Shown here piece by piece: positions 55,387 to 64,000 of a DNA stretch of 64,000 nucleotides. The position numbers and the translations under genes are program-made. Positions within the stretch are counted from its first letter, which is position 1, and the number at the start of each line of letters is the position of its first letter. The DNA is from Shewanella cutis (GTDB lineage: Bacteria; Pseudomonadota; Gammaproteobacteria; Enterobacterales; Shewanellaceae), in contig NZ_JACSDI010000006.1 of the NCBI RefSeq assembly GCF_022410515.1, positions 62,001 through 126,000 on the forward strand, written 5' to 3'. The notes beneath the pieces were generated by a model. The model saw only the letters and a program-made list of their open reading frames with translations, did not search any database and was not told the DNA's origin.

Positions 55387-58300
55387 ATGACCAGCAATAA
55401 TCAGCCCAAACACATGACTCAAGCCCAAACGCCCGATCCGCTTTTTTTACAGGCCGAGCATTTGGCAAAGGATTTTTCTCTGTTTCCTAAACACAGTAAA
55501 CAGAGTTTATCAGAAGAAATTAAAGGTCTTTTAAACGACGATGCCATTCAGGCAAATTTAAAAGACTTGGCATCATTGGATGTCGACGGTTACGTCGCAA
55601 AAGTGATCCAGCCGACCCAAGATAAAGGTCGTCCAGGTGCGAAACGTATCATTGCAGACCTAAAAGGCCGCTTGATCACGGAAACCCACTTGGGCTCTTT
55701 CTACAGTGCTGAGGTCGAGCTGAATTTCGGTTCGCGCACTCGTCGTATCGGCTTTATTGCCCAAGAGCGTACAACGGCTAACGGCGCATGGATGCCTGAG
55801 CATCACTACGCTGCCTGTAAAGCGATTCGTCATTTTGCCGAATTGTCTATGCCTATCGTTTACCTCATCGACACCCCAGGGGCCGATGCGGGCGAAGTGG
55901 CCAACAGCCAAAACCAAGCACATTCTATTTCTAAGGCGATTGCCGAGAGTGCCAACGTTGACGTACCGACAGTTGGTATCGTTATCGGTGCGGGTTACTC
56001 GGGCGGCGCGATTCCATTAGCGGCGGCTAACATCCTGTTATCGCTACGCGATGGTATTTTCAACACGATTCAGCCACAAGGTCTGCAAAGTATTGCACGT
56101 AAGTACAACCTGTCATGGCAGGAATGTGCTAAGTCTGTGGGCGTGTCTCCAGAAGAGCTTTACACTGCGGGTTGTATCGATGGCATCATCGATTTCTCTC
56201 CAGGTGATCGTGATGAGCGTCAGCACAATTTACGTCGCGCTATCATCAGCAGTATCGAAGCAGTTGAACGTGCAGCAATTAACTTTGTGCGTGAATCTAA
56301 AGATTTACGTGAGCACTATGACCGCAGTTTAGCGCGTTTCCTTAACCCATCTAAAAACTTGATGGCGCTAGAGTTAAACGCAGAGTTGGCTGTTGCGACT
56401 AGCCCAACCAACCATCACAACTTGTTTGGTAGTGCTTACCGTTACCTGCGTTACTTAACGCTGCGTAGCCGCATTCATTCAATCTCTCAGGAGCAATACG
56501 GACGTTTGTCACGTGTTAGCGTGCCTGAAGGTGATTTGTTAGCACGTATCCAGCAAGAGCAAGACCGTGTATTCCAAGCTTGGCTATCTAGCCCCGATAA
56601 GCTGGTTTACGATGAAGATCTCAACAAGTTATGGGCGAACTTTATTGCTAAGCGCGATGAAGTGTCTACAGAGCGTAACATGCTGACGCGTTTGATTTTG
56701 GGTGAGCCAAAAGAGAACTATAAAAAGGCTCGTAAAGCGCTGATATTTAACATCGGTTGGTCTTTATATCACCGCTGGAAGAGCAACGCGGCAAACAACT
56801 TCAAGGGCTTAATCCAGCATCTTGAAAATCTGCCTAAGTCTGTGACTCAAGCAAAATGGCCTGAGCTAAATCAACTGACTGTGCTTGACGTTGTTGTTAA
56901 CGATGAGCTGCGTGAAGACTTTATTTGGCAATGTCATAACATCCTGATCTTTAACTCACTCTACGACAACGTTGTGGGTAGCTTAGCGTCAATCGCGAAA
57001 GAAGCCATGATGTCAAAGAGCTTGTCGCGCAACTCAGTGAACAACCTGCTGCACAAGTCAATTGACCATGCGCTGTCGACTCAAGATACGGCTAACGACA
57101 AGGCAAAATTCTACAAGTGGCTCAAGTATTTTATGGGCCAATCTAACCGTGCCGATTTATTAGTGCGTGTAGAGCAGTGGAAGAGTGTGGGTTTCCCGCA
57201 GCTTAACGACAGTTTATTCGTTATTCTGACTTACTTCTTCGAACGTTTACTGCCTGAATACTTCGACAGTGAAAGCGATACCAGCAAGTATACTGGCGCG
57301 ATTAACCCTGTTCGTATCGGTCGTCGTAAGGACTTCTGGAACCGCTTGACCATGGGTTATCAGGATCTGTTGATCCAAAAAGTACTACGTGACGAAAAGC
57401 GTACAGGCAAGATGACCTGGGAAAATGTGATTAAGCAATTCTTCACCCATTTCGACGAAATCAATGGCGACAAGATGTCGGCTAACTTGCTCAACTTCCC
57501 TGGTTTCCGTCTATCCATTGAAGATGCGTTAGATAAAGGTATTCGTCCTTGCGGTCTGATCACCGGTATTGCTGACTTTAAAGAAAAAGGTCAAAAAGTG
57601 CGTGTGGGTCTTGCTGTGTCTAACACGGCATTCCAAGCGGGTGCATTTGATATGGCCAGTGCCGAGAAGTTTTCTGCGCTGCTGATCGAGTGTGCTAAGC
57701 GTAAGCTACCTGTGGTTTGCTTTATCAGCTCAGGTGGTATGCAAACCAAAGAAGGTGCCGCGGCACTGTTCTCTATGGCGGTAGTGAACGACCGTATCAC
57801 CCGTTTTATCCGTGATAACGAATTGCCAGTACTGATGTTTGGTTTTGGTGACTGTACCGGTGGTGCGCAGGCGAGTTTTGTGACTCACCCATTAGTGCAA
57901 ACCTATTACCTGTCTGGTACTAACATGCCATTCGCGGGTCAAATGGTGGTTCCTGCGTACTTACCATCGACGTCGACACTGTCGAACTACCTGTCGAAAG
58001 TACCTGGCGCAATGGCCGGCCTAGTCCATAACCCATTTAGTGAAACCTTAGACAATCAATTGGCGAGCATCGATCCATTGATGCCAATGCCTACGGCTAA
58101 GATCAATGAGGTTATCATCAACGCCTTGTCAACACTGGTTGTAGAAGCGCCAGCTGAAGAAGAGGAAATTGTACAAAACGATCCGCGTAAGCTGATGAAA
58201 CCAATCAACAAAGTATTGGTTCATGCCCGTGGCTGTACCGCTGTTAAGTTGATCCGTAAGGCGCATGATAACAATATAAACGTAGTATTGGTGGCGTCAG

Positions 58301-59940
58301 ATCCTGATATGACCGCTGTACCTGCGGATATGTTGAAAGACTCAGACAAGCTAGTCTGTTTAGGTGGTAACACCTCTGACGAAAGTTATCTGAACGCGTA
58401 CTCAGTGCTCAAAGTAGCTGAATATGAGCAAGTTGATGCATTGCACCCAGGTATCGGTTTCCTATCTGAAAGCCCACAATTTGCGGCATTGTGTGTGAAT
58501 AACGGGGTTAACTTTGTTGGTCCTAGCGTACATTCAATGACGACTATGGGTAACAAGTCGAACGCGATTAAGACTTCACAAAGCCAAAACGTACCAGTCG
58601 TACCAGGTTCACACGGTATTCTGACCAACGCTGAGCAAGCGGTGAACGTGGCCAATGAAATTGGTTACCCAGTCCTGCTCAAAGCGGTACAAGGTGGCGG
58701 TGGTAAAGGTATTCAGGTTGTTAAACGTCCTGAGGATATGATTGGTTTGTTCCAAAAAACGGCTACCGAAGCAGCTGCGGCCTTTGGTAACGGCGACCTG
58801 TACTTAGAGAAATATGTAACCTCACTGCGTCATATCGAAGTGCAGTTACTGCGTGACAAGTTTGGTAACGCTAAGGTATTAGGTTTACGTGACTGTTCTG
58901 TACAACGTAACAACCAGAAAGTAGTCGAAGAGTCTGGCTCAACCATGCTGCCGGATGAACTGAAGAAACAAGTGCTGGATTACACCCGTGCCTTAGGTGA
59001 TGCGACCGATTACATGGGCGCAGGTACTGTAGAGTTCATCTATAACCTAGATGCAAACGAAGTGTACTTCATGGAGATGAACACCCGTCTGCAGGTTGAG
59101 CATCCAGTAACCGAAGCGACTTCTGGTATCGATATCGTAAGCGCGCAGTTTGATATCGCTGCGGGTCGTTCAATCGAGAACCTCGAGCCGAAAGAAATCG
59201 GTTATGCGATGGAAGTGCGTGTGACTGCAGAAAAAGCGGCACTCGATAGCCATGGTGTACTCCAACTGATCCCAAATCCTGGCAAGATCACCGAATGTGT
59301 ATTCCCAGATCATCCAGATGTGGAAATCATCTCGATTGCCGCACCGGGTAAAGAAGTATCACCTTATTACGACAGCTTAATCGCTCAGGTGATTATGCGC
59401 GGTGAAAACCGTGAAGATGTTATCGCGAAACTGCACGCTTACTTAGACAGCGTAGTACTCAAAGGTATCGCGACTAACATTCCATTGCTTAAACTGATCC
59501 TAAGCGATGGCACCTTCAAAGAAGGCGTATACGATACTAACTACCTGCCACGCTTTATGGCTGAGTTAGACATTCCAGCGCTGATCGCTGAAATGGAAGC
59601 CGCTGCCGAAACCGTGGGTGTGGATACTGAGTCACTGCGTGTTGGTGAAAGTAACGAACTGAAAGTATTAGCCCAAGGCGCAGGTATCTTCTATACCTCT
59701 CCAGCGCCAGGCGAACCTGATTTCGTGAAAGAAGGTGATATTGTTACTGCTGAACAAACGCTAGCCTTAACTGAAGCGATGAAGATGTTCTCGCAGGTTA
59801 ACTTAGCCGGCTTCAATCGCCAAGGCGCAGTACTCTATCCAGAAGATAAGAAGTACCGCATCGAGCGTATTTTGAACAGCAATGGTCAGCAAGTATCGCA
59901 AGGTGACTTACTCTTCGTCGTATCGCCCGTTGCAGATTAA
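55387..59940 (+). CDS. Four-domain acetyl-CoA carboxylase fusion (AccA-AccD-AccC-AccB order)
   Basis: 1517 residues from the ATG at 55387 (AGAGGA upstream). Residues ~80-330 are carboxyltransferase-alpha-like ('YLIDTPGADAGEVANSQ', 'GIVIGAGYSGGAIPLA'). Residues ~715-930 are beta-like ('CFISSGGMQTKEGAAAL', 'GDCTGGAQASF'), without the zinc finger of AccD. Residues ~935-1385 are biotin carboxylase ('VQGGGGKGIQVV', 'FMEMNTRLQVEHPVTE'). The end is a biotinyl domain with 'TEAMKMFS' (biotin Lys1466). It would carry out the whole reaction from bicarbonate, ATP and acyl-CoA to carboxyacyl-CoA. Strong codon bias suggests high expression. The acyl substrate is not proven. Confidence 0.93.
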   Translation: MTSNNQPKHMTQAQTPDPLFLQAEHLAKDFSLFPKHSKQSLSEEIKGLLNDDAIQANLKDLASLDVDGYVAKVIQPTQDKGRPGAKRIIADLKGRLITETHLGSFYSAEVELNFGSRTRRIGFIAQERTTANGAWMPEHHYAACKAIRHFAELSMPIVYLIDTPGADAGEVANSQNQAHSISKAIAESANVDVPTVGIVIGAGYSGGAIPLAAANILLSLRDGIFNTIQPQGLQSIARKYNLSWQECAKSVGVSPEELYTAGCIDGIIDFSPGDRDERQHNLRRAIISSIEAVERAAINFVRESKDLREHYDRSLARFLNPSKNLMALELNAELAVATSPTNHHNLFGSAYRYLRYLTLRSRIHSISQEQYGRLSRVSVPEGDLLARIQQEQDRVFQAWLSSPDKLVYDEDLNKLWANFIAKRDEVSTERNMLTRLILGEPKENYKKARKALIFNIGWSLYHRWKSNAANNFKGLIQHLENLPKSVTQAKWPELNQLTVLDVVVNDELREDFIWQCHNILIFNSLYDNVVGSLASIAKEAMMSKSLSRNSVNNLLHKSIDHALSTQDTANDKAKFYKWLKYFMGQSNRADLLVRVEQWKSVGFPQLNDSLFVILTYFFERLLPEYFDSESDTSKYTGAINPVRIGRRKDFWNRLTMGYQDLLIQKVLRDEKRTGKMTWENVIKQFFTHFDEINGDKMSANLLNFPGFRLSIEDALDKGIRPCGLITGIADFKEKGQKVRVGLAVSNTAFQAGAFDMASAEKFSALLIECAKRKLPVVCFISSGGMQTKEGAAALFSMAVVNDRITRFIRDNELPVLMFGFGDCTGGAQASFVTHPLVQTYYLSGTNMPFAGQMVVPAYLPSTSTLSNYLSKVPGAMAGLVHNPFSETLDNQLASIDPLMPMPTAKINEVIINALSTLVVEAPAEEEEIVQNDPRKLMKPINKVLVHARGCTAVKLIRKAHDNNINVVLVASDPDMTAVPADMLKDSDKLVCLGGNTSDESYLNAYSVLKVAEYEQVDALHPGIGFLSESPQFAALCVNNGVNFVGPSVHSMTTMGNKSNAIKTSQSQNVPVVPGSHGILTNAEQAVNVANEIGYPVLLKAVQGGGGKGIQVVKRPEDMIGLFQKTATEAAAAFGNGDLYLEKYVTSLRHIEVQLLRDKFGNAKVLGLRDCSVQRNNQKVVEESGSTMLPDELKKQVLDYTRALGDATDYMGAGTVEFIYNLDANEVYFMEMNTRLQVEHPVTEATSGIDIVSAQFDIAAGRSIENLEPKEIGYAMEVRVTAEKAALDSHGVLQLIPNPGKITECVFPDHPDVEIISIAAPGKEVSPYYDSLIAQVIMRGENREDVIAKLHAYLDSVVLKGIATNIPLLKLILSDGTFKEGVYDTNYLPRFMAELDIPALIAEMEAAAETVGVDTESLRVGESNELKVLAQGAGIFYTSPAPGEPDFVKEGDIVTAEQTLALTEAMKMFSQVNLAGFNRQGAVLYPEDKKYRIERILNSNGQQVSQGDLLFVVSPVAD

Positions 59941-59967
59941 TCTTGCATAAGCAGATTAACTAATTGA

Positions 59968-59995
59968 AATACCCGCCAATTCGGCGGGTATTTTT
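59968..59995 (+). terminator. Terminator after carboxylase gene
   Basis: Stem AAATACCCGCC/GGCGGGTATTT with an AATTC loop and T run. Confidence 0.92.
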
Positions 59996-60577
59996 CATTC
60001 GGAAAGCTTGATTTTCAATATTCAAAATATCTAGCCAATTTAACACGCGCTGTCTTACGTTGAGCGAGCTTATAAGGTGTTTTATCAAGCTAAGGCGTTG
60101 GGCAGAAATCAGAGTTGTGTGGATGAATTTAACACTGAGTATGTTAATTTGGACGAATTCCTAAGTTGATTGTCACTTTTAACTAGAAATTGCCTATTTA
60201 TGCTAATAAGCCTAAGCGATTAGTGATTATTTAGCATCAGCTGATGTATCGAGAAGGATCTTATTGGGCAGATTTTTTGCTATTTTAGAGTGCTTAACAC
60301 ATGGAAAAACATCAATGTCAGCGAAAATACGCTTATTTTTAAGGTTTTTGGTAACTGTTTGAAAATTGAGCTAAATTTTTTTATTTAATTGTTTTCACAT
60401 GTTTTTCTTATTTTTTTTTAATTTTTTCCGCGACTTTATCGTGAAAAATTGCAAGAGCCATTTGCGCATAACTGGGTTCCAATTTACAATATGCGCCTAA
60501 AATAATCTGATGTGCGGTGTGTCGGTGGTTTGTCGCATACTCCGTCTACTTCTTAAACTAATCATTAAAGTTGAATC
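59996..60577. other. AT-rich control region upstream of fusA2
   Basis: About 580 bases without a gene. The segment 60290-60440 is very AT-rich with long T runs. It probably carries the promoter and leader for the second EF-G gene. No recognised RNA motif. Confidence 0.4.
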
Positions 60578-62671
60578 ATGACCGAATTATCCAAATACAG
60601 AAACATTGGTATCTTCGCTCACGTTGACGCGGGTAAAACCACGACCACCGAGCGTATTCTTAAGCTAACCGGTAAAATCCATAAGATCGGTGAAGTTCAC
60701 GATGGTGAATCAACAACTGACTTCATGGTTCAGGAAGCTGAGCGTGGTATTACCATTCAATCGGCTGCTGTAAGCTGCTTCTGGAAAGATCACCGTTTCA
60801 ACGTTATTGATACCCCTGGGCACGTTGACTTCACCGTTGAAGTTTACCGTTCTTTGAAGGTTCTTGACGGCGGTATCGCTGTATTCTGTGGTTCTGGCGG
60901 TGTTGAGCCTCAATCAGAAACTAACTGGCGCTATGCTAACGAATCTGAAGTTGCTCGTATCATCTTCGTAAACAAGTTAGACCGTATGGGTGCTGACTTC
61001 CTACGTGTTGTTAAGCAAACTAAAGACGTTTTAGCTGCTAACCCACTGGTTATGGTTCTGCCAATTGGTATCGAAGACGAGTTCTGCGGTGTTGTTGACC
61101 TGTTAACTCGCAAAGCTTACGTGTGGGACGATTCTGGTATTCCAGAAAACTTCGAAGTTAAAGATGTTCCTGCGAACATGGTTGACTTAGTTGAAGAATA
61201 CCGTGAAATGCTGATCGAAACTGCTGTTGAGCAAGATGACGATCTGATGGAAGCATACATGGAAGGCGAAGAGCCATCTATTGAAGACCTGAAACGTTGT
61301 ATCCGTAAGGGTACTCGTACTATGGCGTTCTTCCCAACATTCTGCGGTAGCGCATTCAAAAACAAAGGTATGCAACTAGTTCTGGACGCCGTTGTTGACT
61401 ATCTGCCAGCGCCAGATGAAGTTGATCCACAACCTTTAACTGACGAAGAAGGTAACGAAACTGGCGAATACGCTATCGTTTCTGCTGATGAGTCATTAAA
61501 AGCATTAGCGTTCAAGATCATGGATGACCGTTTCGGTGCCCTGACTTTCGTACGTATCTATGCTGGCCGCCTGAAGAAAGGTGACACCATTCTTAACAGT
61601 GCTACTGGTAAGACTGAGCGTATCGGCCGTATGTGCGAAATGTATGCGAACGATCGTATCGAAATTGAATCAGCTGAAGCTGGTGACATTATCGCTATCG
61701 TTGGTATGAAGAACGTACAAACTGGTCACACTCTGTGTGATGTTAAACACCCATGTACTCTTGAAGCCATGGTGTTCCCAGAGCCAGTTATCTCTATCGC
61801 AGTAGCGCCAAAAGACAAAGGCGGCAGCGAGAAGATGGCTATCGCTATCGGTAAGATGATCGCAGAAGATCCATCATTCCGCGTAGAAACTGACGAAGAT
61901 TCAGGTGAAACCATCCTTAAAGGTATGGGTGAACTGCACTTAGATATTAAAGTGGACATCCTGAAGCGTACTTATGGTGTTGAGCTGATCGTAGGTGAGC
62001 CACAAGTGGCCTACCGTGAAACCATTACTCAAATGGTTGAAGACCAATACACCCACAAGAAACAATCTGGTGGTTCTGGTCAATTCGGTAAGATCGAATA
62101 CATCATTCGCCCAGGTGAGCCAAACTCTGGCTTCGTGTTCAAGTCTTCAGTTGTTGGTGGTAACGTTCCTAAGGAATACTGGCCAGCAGTTGAAAAAGGC
62201 TTCGCGAGCATGATGAACACCGGTACTATCGCTGGCTTCCCAGTGTTAGACGTTGAGTTTGAACTGACTGACGGTGCTTACCACGCAGTTGACTCTTCAG
62301 CTATCGCGTTCGAAATCGCTGCTAAAGCGGCATTCCGTCAGTCAATTGCTAAAGCTAAACCACAACTGCTTGAGCCAATCATGAAAGTTGACGTGTTCAG
62401 CCCTGATGACAACGTGGGTGACGTAATCGGTGACTTAAACCGTCGTCGCGGTATGATCAAAGACCAAGTTGCTGGTGTAACGGGTGTTCGCGTTAAGGCT
62501 GACGTACCGTTATCAGAAATGTTCGGTTACATCGGTACTCTGCGTACAATGACTTCAGGCCGTGGTCAGTTCTCTATGGAGTTCTCACACTACAGCCCAT
62601 GTCCAAACAGCGTTGCGGACAAAGTTGTTGAGCAAGTTAAAGAGCGTAAAGCTGCTGAAGCTAAGAAGTAA
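60578..62671 (+). CDS. fusA2: Elongation factor G, second copy
   Basis: 697 residues. GTPase motifs: P-loop '[15 protein letters not shown]', switch I '[11 protein letters not shown]', switch II '[12 protein letters not shown]' and 'NKLDRMGAD'. Domains II-V follow, ending in a Lys-rich tail. It stands alone, not in the rpsL-rpsG-fusA-tuf operon, so it is the paralogue (EF-G2 type) found in Shewanella and others. Its task is translocation or ribosome recycling; which one is not clear. Strong codon bias suggests efficient expression. Confidence 0.94.
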   Translation: MTELSKYRNIGIFAHVDAGKTTTTERILKLTGKIHKIGEVHDGESTTDFMVQEAERGITIQSAAVSCFWKDHRFNVIDTPGHVDFTVEVYRSLKVLDGGIAVFCGSGGVEPQSETNWRYANESEVARIIFVNKLDRMGADFLRVVKQTKDVLAANPLVMVLPIGIEDEFCGVVDLLTRKAYVWDDSGIPENFEVKDVPANMVDLVEEYREMLIETAVEQDDDLMEAYMEGEEPSIEDLKRCIRKGTRTMAFFPTFCGSAFKNKGMQLVLDAVVDYLPAPDEVDPQPLTDEEGNETGEYAIVSADESLKALAFKIMDDRFGALTFVRIYAGRLKKGDTILNSATGKTERIGRMCEMYANDRIEIESAEAGDIIAIVGMKNVQTGHTLCDVKHPCTLEAMVFPEPVISIAVAPKDKGGSEKMAIAIGKMIAEDPSFRVETDEDSGETILKGMGELHLDIKVDILKRTYGVELIVGEPQVAYRETITQMVEDQYTHKKQSGGSGQFGKIEYIIRPGEPNSGFVFKSSVVGGNVPKEYWPAVEKGFASMMNTGTIAGFPVLDVEFELTDGAYHAVDSSAIAFEIAAKAAFRQSIAKAKPQLLEPIMKVDVFSPDDNVGDVIGDLNRRRGMIKDQVAGVTGVRVKADVPLSEMFGYIGTLRTMTSGRGQFSMEFSHYSPCPNSVADKVVEQVKERKAAEAKK

Positions 62672-62694
62672 TTCTTAACTTTACCCGAATAGAG

Positions 62695-62729
62695 ACCGCT
62701 GCTAAGCCAAGGCTTACAGCGGTTTTTTT
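62695..62729 (+). terminator. Terminator after fusA2
   Basis: Stem ACCGCTG..AAGCC/GGCTT..CAGCGGT followed by seven T. Confidence 0.9.
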
Positions 62730-62770
62730 ATGGGCGATGACGGTTGACGGATGACGGTTGCCGGTCAAAG

Positions 62771-62852
62771 ATTCAGCATTCAGCATTCAGCATTCAGCAT
62801 TCAGCATTCAGCATTCAGCATTCAGCATTCAGCATTCAGCATTCAGCATTCA
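62771..62852. repeat. Heptanucleotide tandem repeat (ATTCAGC)n
   Basis: About 11.7 perfect copies of ATTCAGC in a row. It lies between the fusA2 terminator and the LysR gene stop (62858), in no gene. A short imperfect GACGGTTGACGGATG-type repeat precedes it. Confidence 0.97.
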
Positions 62853-62857
62853 CGTTT

Positions 62858-63739
62858 TCATGCTTTTTGCTTGCTCAATTCCAGCAGAGCATTTGCTGCG
62901 GGCGTTAACGGTAAGTTCTGCCGCCAAATCAGGGCTAAATCCCAGGTCAAGGCCGGTTGCATAGGTCTAAAGACAAGCTTGCTGTTACTCAGTTTTTGGC
63001 AAATAGGTTCGGGTAATATGGCCAGTCCCATATCGGCTTCAACCATGGTTGCAAGAAAATCCCATTGACCACTGCGAAAGGCGATATTTAATTGCACTCC
63101 GACCTTACGGCTGAGGCGATTAATCAACTTCGCGAGGGAAAAATCCTCGTTATAGAGAATAAACGGGTAAGGTTCAAAATCCTGCCAACTGAGGTATGAC
63201 TTAGCGGCAAGCGGATGAGCTTCAGGCAAGCAAGCTAAGAGGGGATACTTGGTTAGCGGCTGGTTAATCAGTTCTGTCTCATGGGTTGTGGGCAGTGCGG
63301 TAAAGGCGATATCTAGACTGTTATTCAGCAGCGCCTGCTCACAGCCGAAACCGCCGTATTCATACATTTGCAGCTCAACGCCGGGATAGCGTTTCCGGTA
63401 ACTGGTCAGTAGTCCGATAATTAAGCTGCTCATCATAGGGCAGACGCCCAGCCTAAGCCGCCCCGATTTTAAGCCGCTTAAGTTACTCATGTCCTCCTGC
63501 AATCTATGCCATTGACCAAGGATTTCCCGCGCACTGTGCTCAAATAGCTGCCCTGCTTGAGTTAACTCTACTTTTTGGTTATTGCGAATAAGCAGCGTTT
63601 CTCCCAGGCTTTCTTCAAGTCTTTGGATGATCTTGCTCAGCGTTGGCTGGGTGATAAAGCATTTTTGGGCGGCACGGGTGAAGTTTTCCGTTTCTACTAG
63701 GGTTAAAAAACATTGCAAGGTCTTGATTGGGATGTTCAT
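62858..63739 (-). CDS. LysR-type transcriptional regulator
   Basis: 293 residues from the ATG at 63739 (an upstream TTG at 63745 is possible). N-terminal helix-turn-helix 'NFTRAAQKCFITQPTLSKIIQ', then a two-lobed effector domain ('GRLRLGVCPMMSSLIIGLL'). Target and effector unknown. It is divergent from the short gene at 63834. The heptamer repeat begins 5 bp beyond its stop. Confidence 0.9.
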   Translation of the reverse strand: MNIPIKTLQCFLTLVETENFTRAAQKCFITQPTLSKIIQRLEESLGETLLIRNNQKVELTQAGQLFEHSAREILGQWHRLQEDMSNLSGLKSGRLRLGVCPMMSSLIIGLLTSYRKRYPGVELQMYEYGGFGCEQALLNNSLDIAFTALPTTHETELINQPLTKYPLLACLPEAHPLAAKSYLSWQDFEPYPFILYNEDFSLAKLINRLSRKVGVQLNIAFRSGQWDFLATMVEADMGLAILPEPICQKLSNSKLVFRPMQPALTWDLALIWRQNLPLTPAANALLELSKQKA

Positions 63740-63833
63740 GCTCAAATGGAATCTATTGTATGGCGTTAATTCATTTTACTGATGGTGGCCTAAGTATTAC
63801 TTTGAGCTTGTTAACAGAACAGGAGATTTACCA

Positions 63834-63986
63834 ATGAAGTCAACGTCAAGTTTATGGGTAGGTGCGTTGTGGCAAGCAGCTATGCCTGAAACAAAGAATG
63901 TGCAAACAGCTCAAGCAGCGCAAAAAAGAGTAACGGCTCCGGCGGGTGGTTTGCATAAAGCAAAACAACAAGTCAACCCAGCCTAG
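63834..63986 (+). CDS. Small protein of 50 residues
   Basis: ATG behind a strong AGGAG (8-bp spacing), 50 codons, with a perfect terminator hairpin overlapping the stop. The peptide begins 'MKSTSSLWVGALWQAAMPET' and continues basic and Gln/Ala-rich. There is no membrane helix. The family is not recognised, but signals at both ends support a real gene. It is divergent from a LysR gene. Confidence 0.6.
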   Translation: MKSTSSLWVGALWQAAMPETKNVQTAQAAQKRVTAPAGGLHKAKQQVNPA

Positions 63987-63997
63987 GCTGGGTTTTT
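63975..63997 (+). terminator. Terminator overlapping the stop of the small gene
   Basis: Stem AACCCAGCC/GGCTGGGTT with the stop TAG at its centre, followed by T residues. Confidence 0.85.
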
Positions 63998-64000
63998 ACT

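Noticed and set aside
62771..62852. CRISPR array
   Set aside because: Units are 7 bp, directly abutting and identical, with no spacers.
62751..63068. Open frame with repeated Ser-Ile-Gln-His-Ser-Ala-Phe units
   Set aside because: It is a translation of the ATTCAGC heptamer array running antisense into the LysR gene, not a protein gene.
1..64000. tRNA or rRNA genes
   Set aside because: No cloverleaf-type or rRNA-like segment was recognised by eye in the intergenic regions; a dedicated search could still find one.

Overview
The window looks like a piece of chromosome from a Shewanella species close to the S. oneidensis / S. xiamenensis group. I base this on recognition of several markers: an OXA-48/OXA-54-type class D beta-lactamase lying between a peptidase-C15-like gene and a lysR plus a giant acetyl-CoA carboxylase fusion, the sprT-endA-rsmE-gshB cluster, an OsmC-YcaO fusion, and Shewanella-type DUF3622, DUF4144 and RRF_GI proteins. 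No rRNA or tRNA gene, CRISPR array, prophage or complete insertion sequence was seen.

Layout. 1-9 kb: NERD protein, DUF3297 protein, RRF_GI protein, a small membrane-protein gene split by a 268-bp non-autonomous inverted-repeat element, OsmC-YcaO, a diguanylate cyclase, and an iron-regulated-looking TonB receptor/thioredoxin-like pair. 9-21 kb: cupin, esterase, MATE exporter, DUF4274, CBS protein, a Tat-exported PhoD-like phosphatase behind a PHO-box-like site, a phosphoribosyltransferase behind a structured-looking leader, DUF3622, azurin, and a ribokinase/nucleoside hydrolase operon. 20-29 kb: a frameshifted gene remnant, an RCC1-repeat lipoprotein, a cobalamin riboswitch with btuB, HDOD protein, and divergent metR/metE. 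29-42 kb: a decayed CoA-transferase gene, agmatine deiminase with an amidase, a macA-macB-outer membrane factor efflux operon, a membrane metalloprotease, DUF4144 and a FapA-type protein. 42-53 kb: an AT-rich block with a lactate permease, then rsmC, alkaline phosphatase, gshB, rsmE, endA, sprT-like and a C15-like protein. 53-64 kb: blaOXA, lysR, the four-domain AccA-AccD-AccC-AccB protein, a second EF-G, a heptamer tandem repeat, another lysR and a short unannotated-looking gene.

How the genes work together. Methionine and B12 form a theme: btuB has a B12 riboswitch and a MET-box-like palindrome at its promoter, while metE, the B12-independent methionine synthase, has MetR and MetJ-like sites. 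Phosphate scavenging (PhoD, PhoA-type phosphatase, endonuclease I) and nucleoside salvage (nucleoside hydrolase, ribokinase, phosphoribosyltransferase) are well represented. macA-macB-OMF forms a full tripartite pump.

Signs of genome erosion or mobility are three copies or parts of one inverted-repeat element (2447, 40294, 46668), a second element type at 10911, and three broken genes (2359, 20388, 29210). Starts were chosen by ribosome binding site and family N-termini where the longest frame was implausible.
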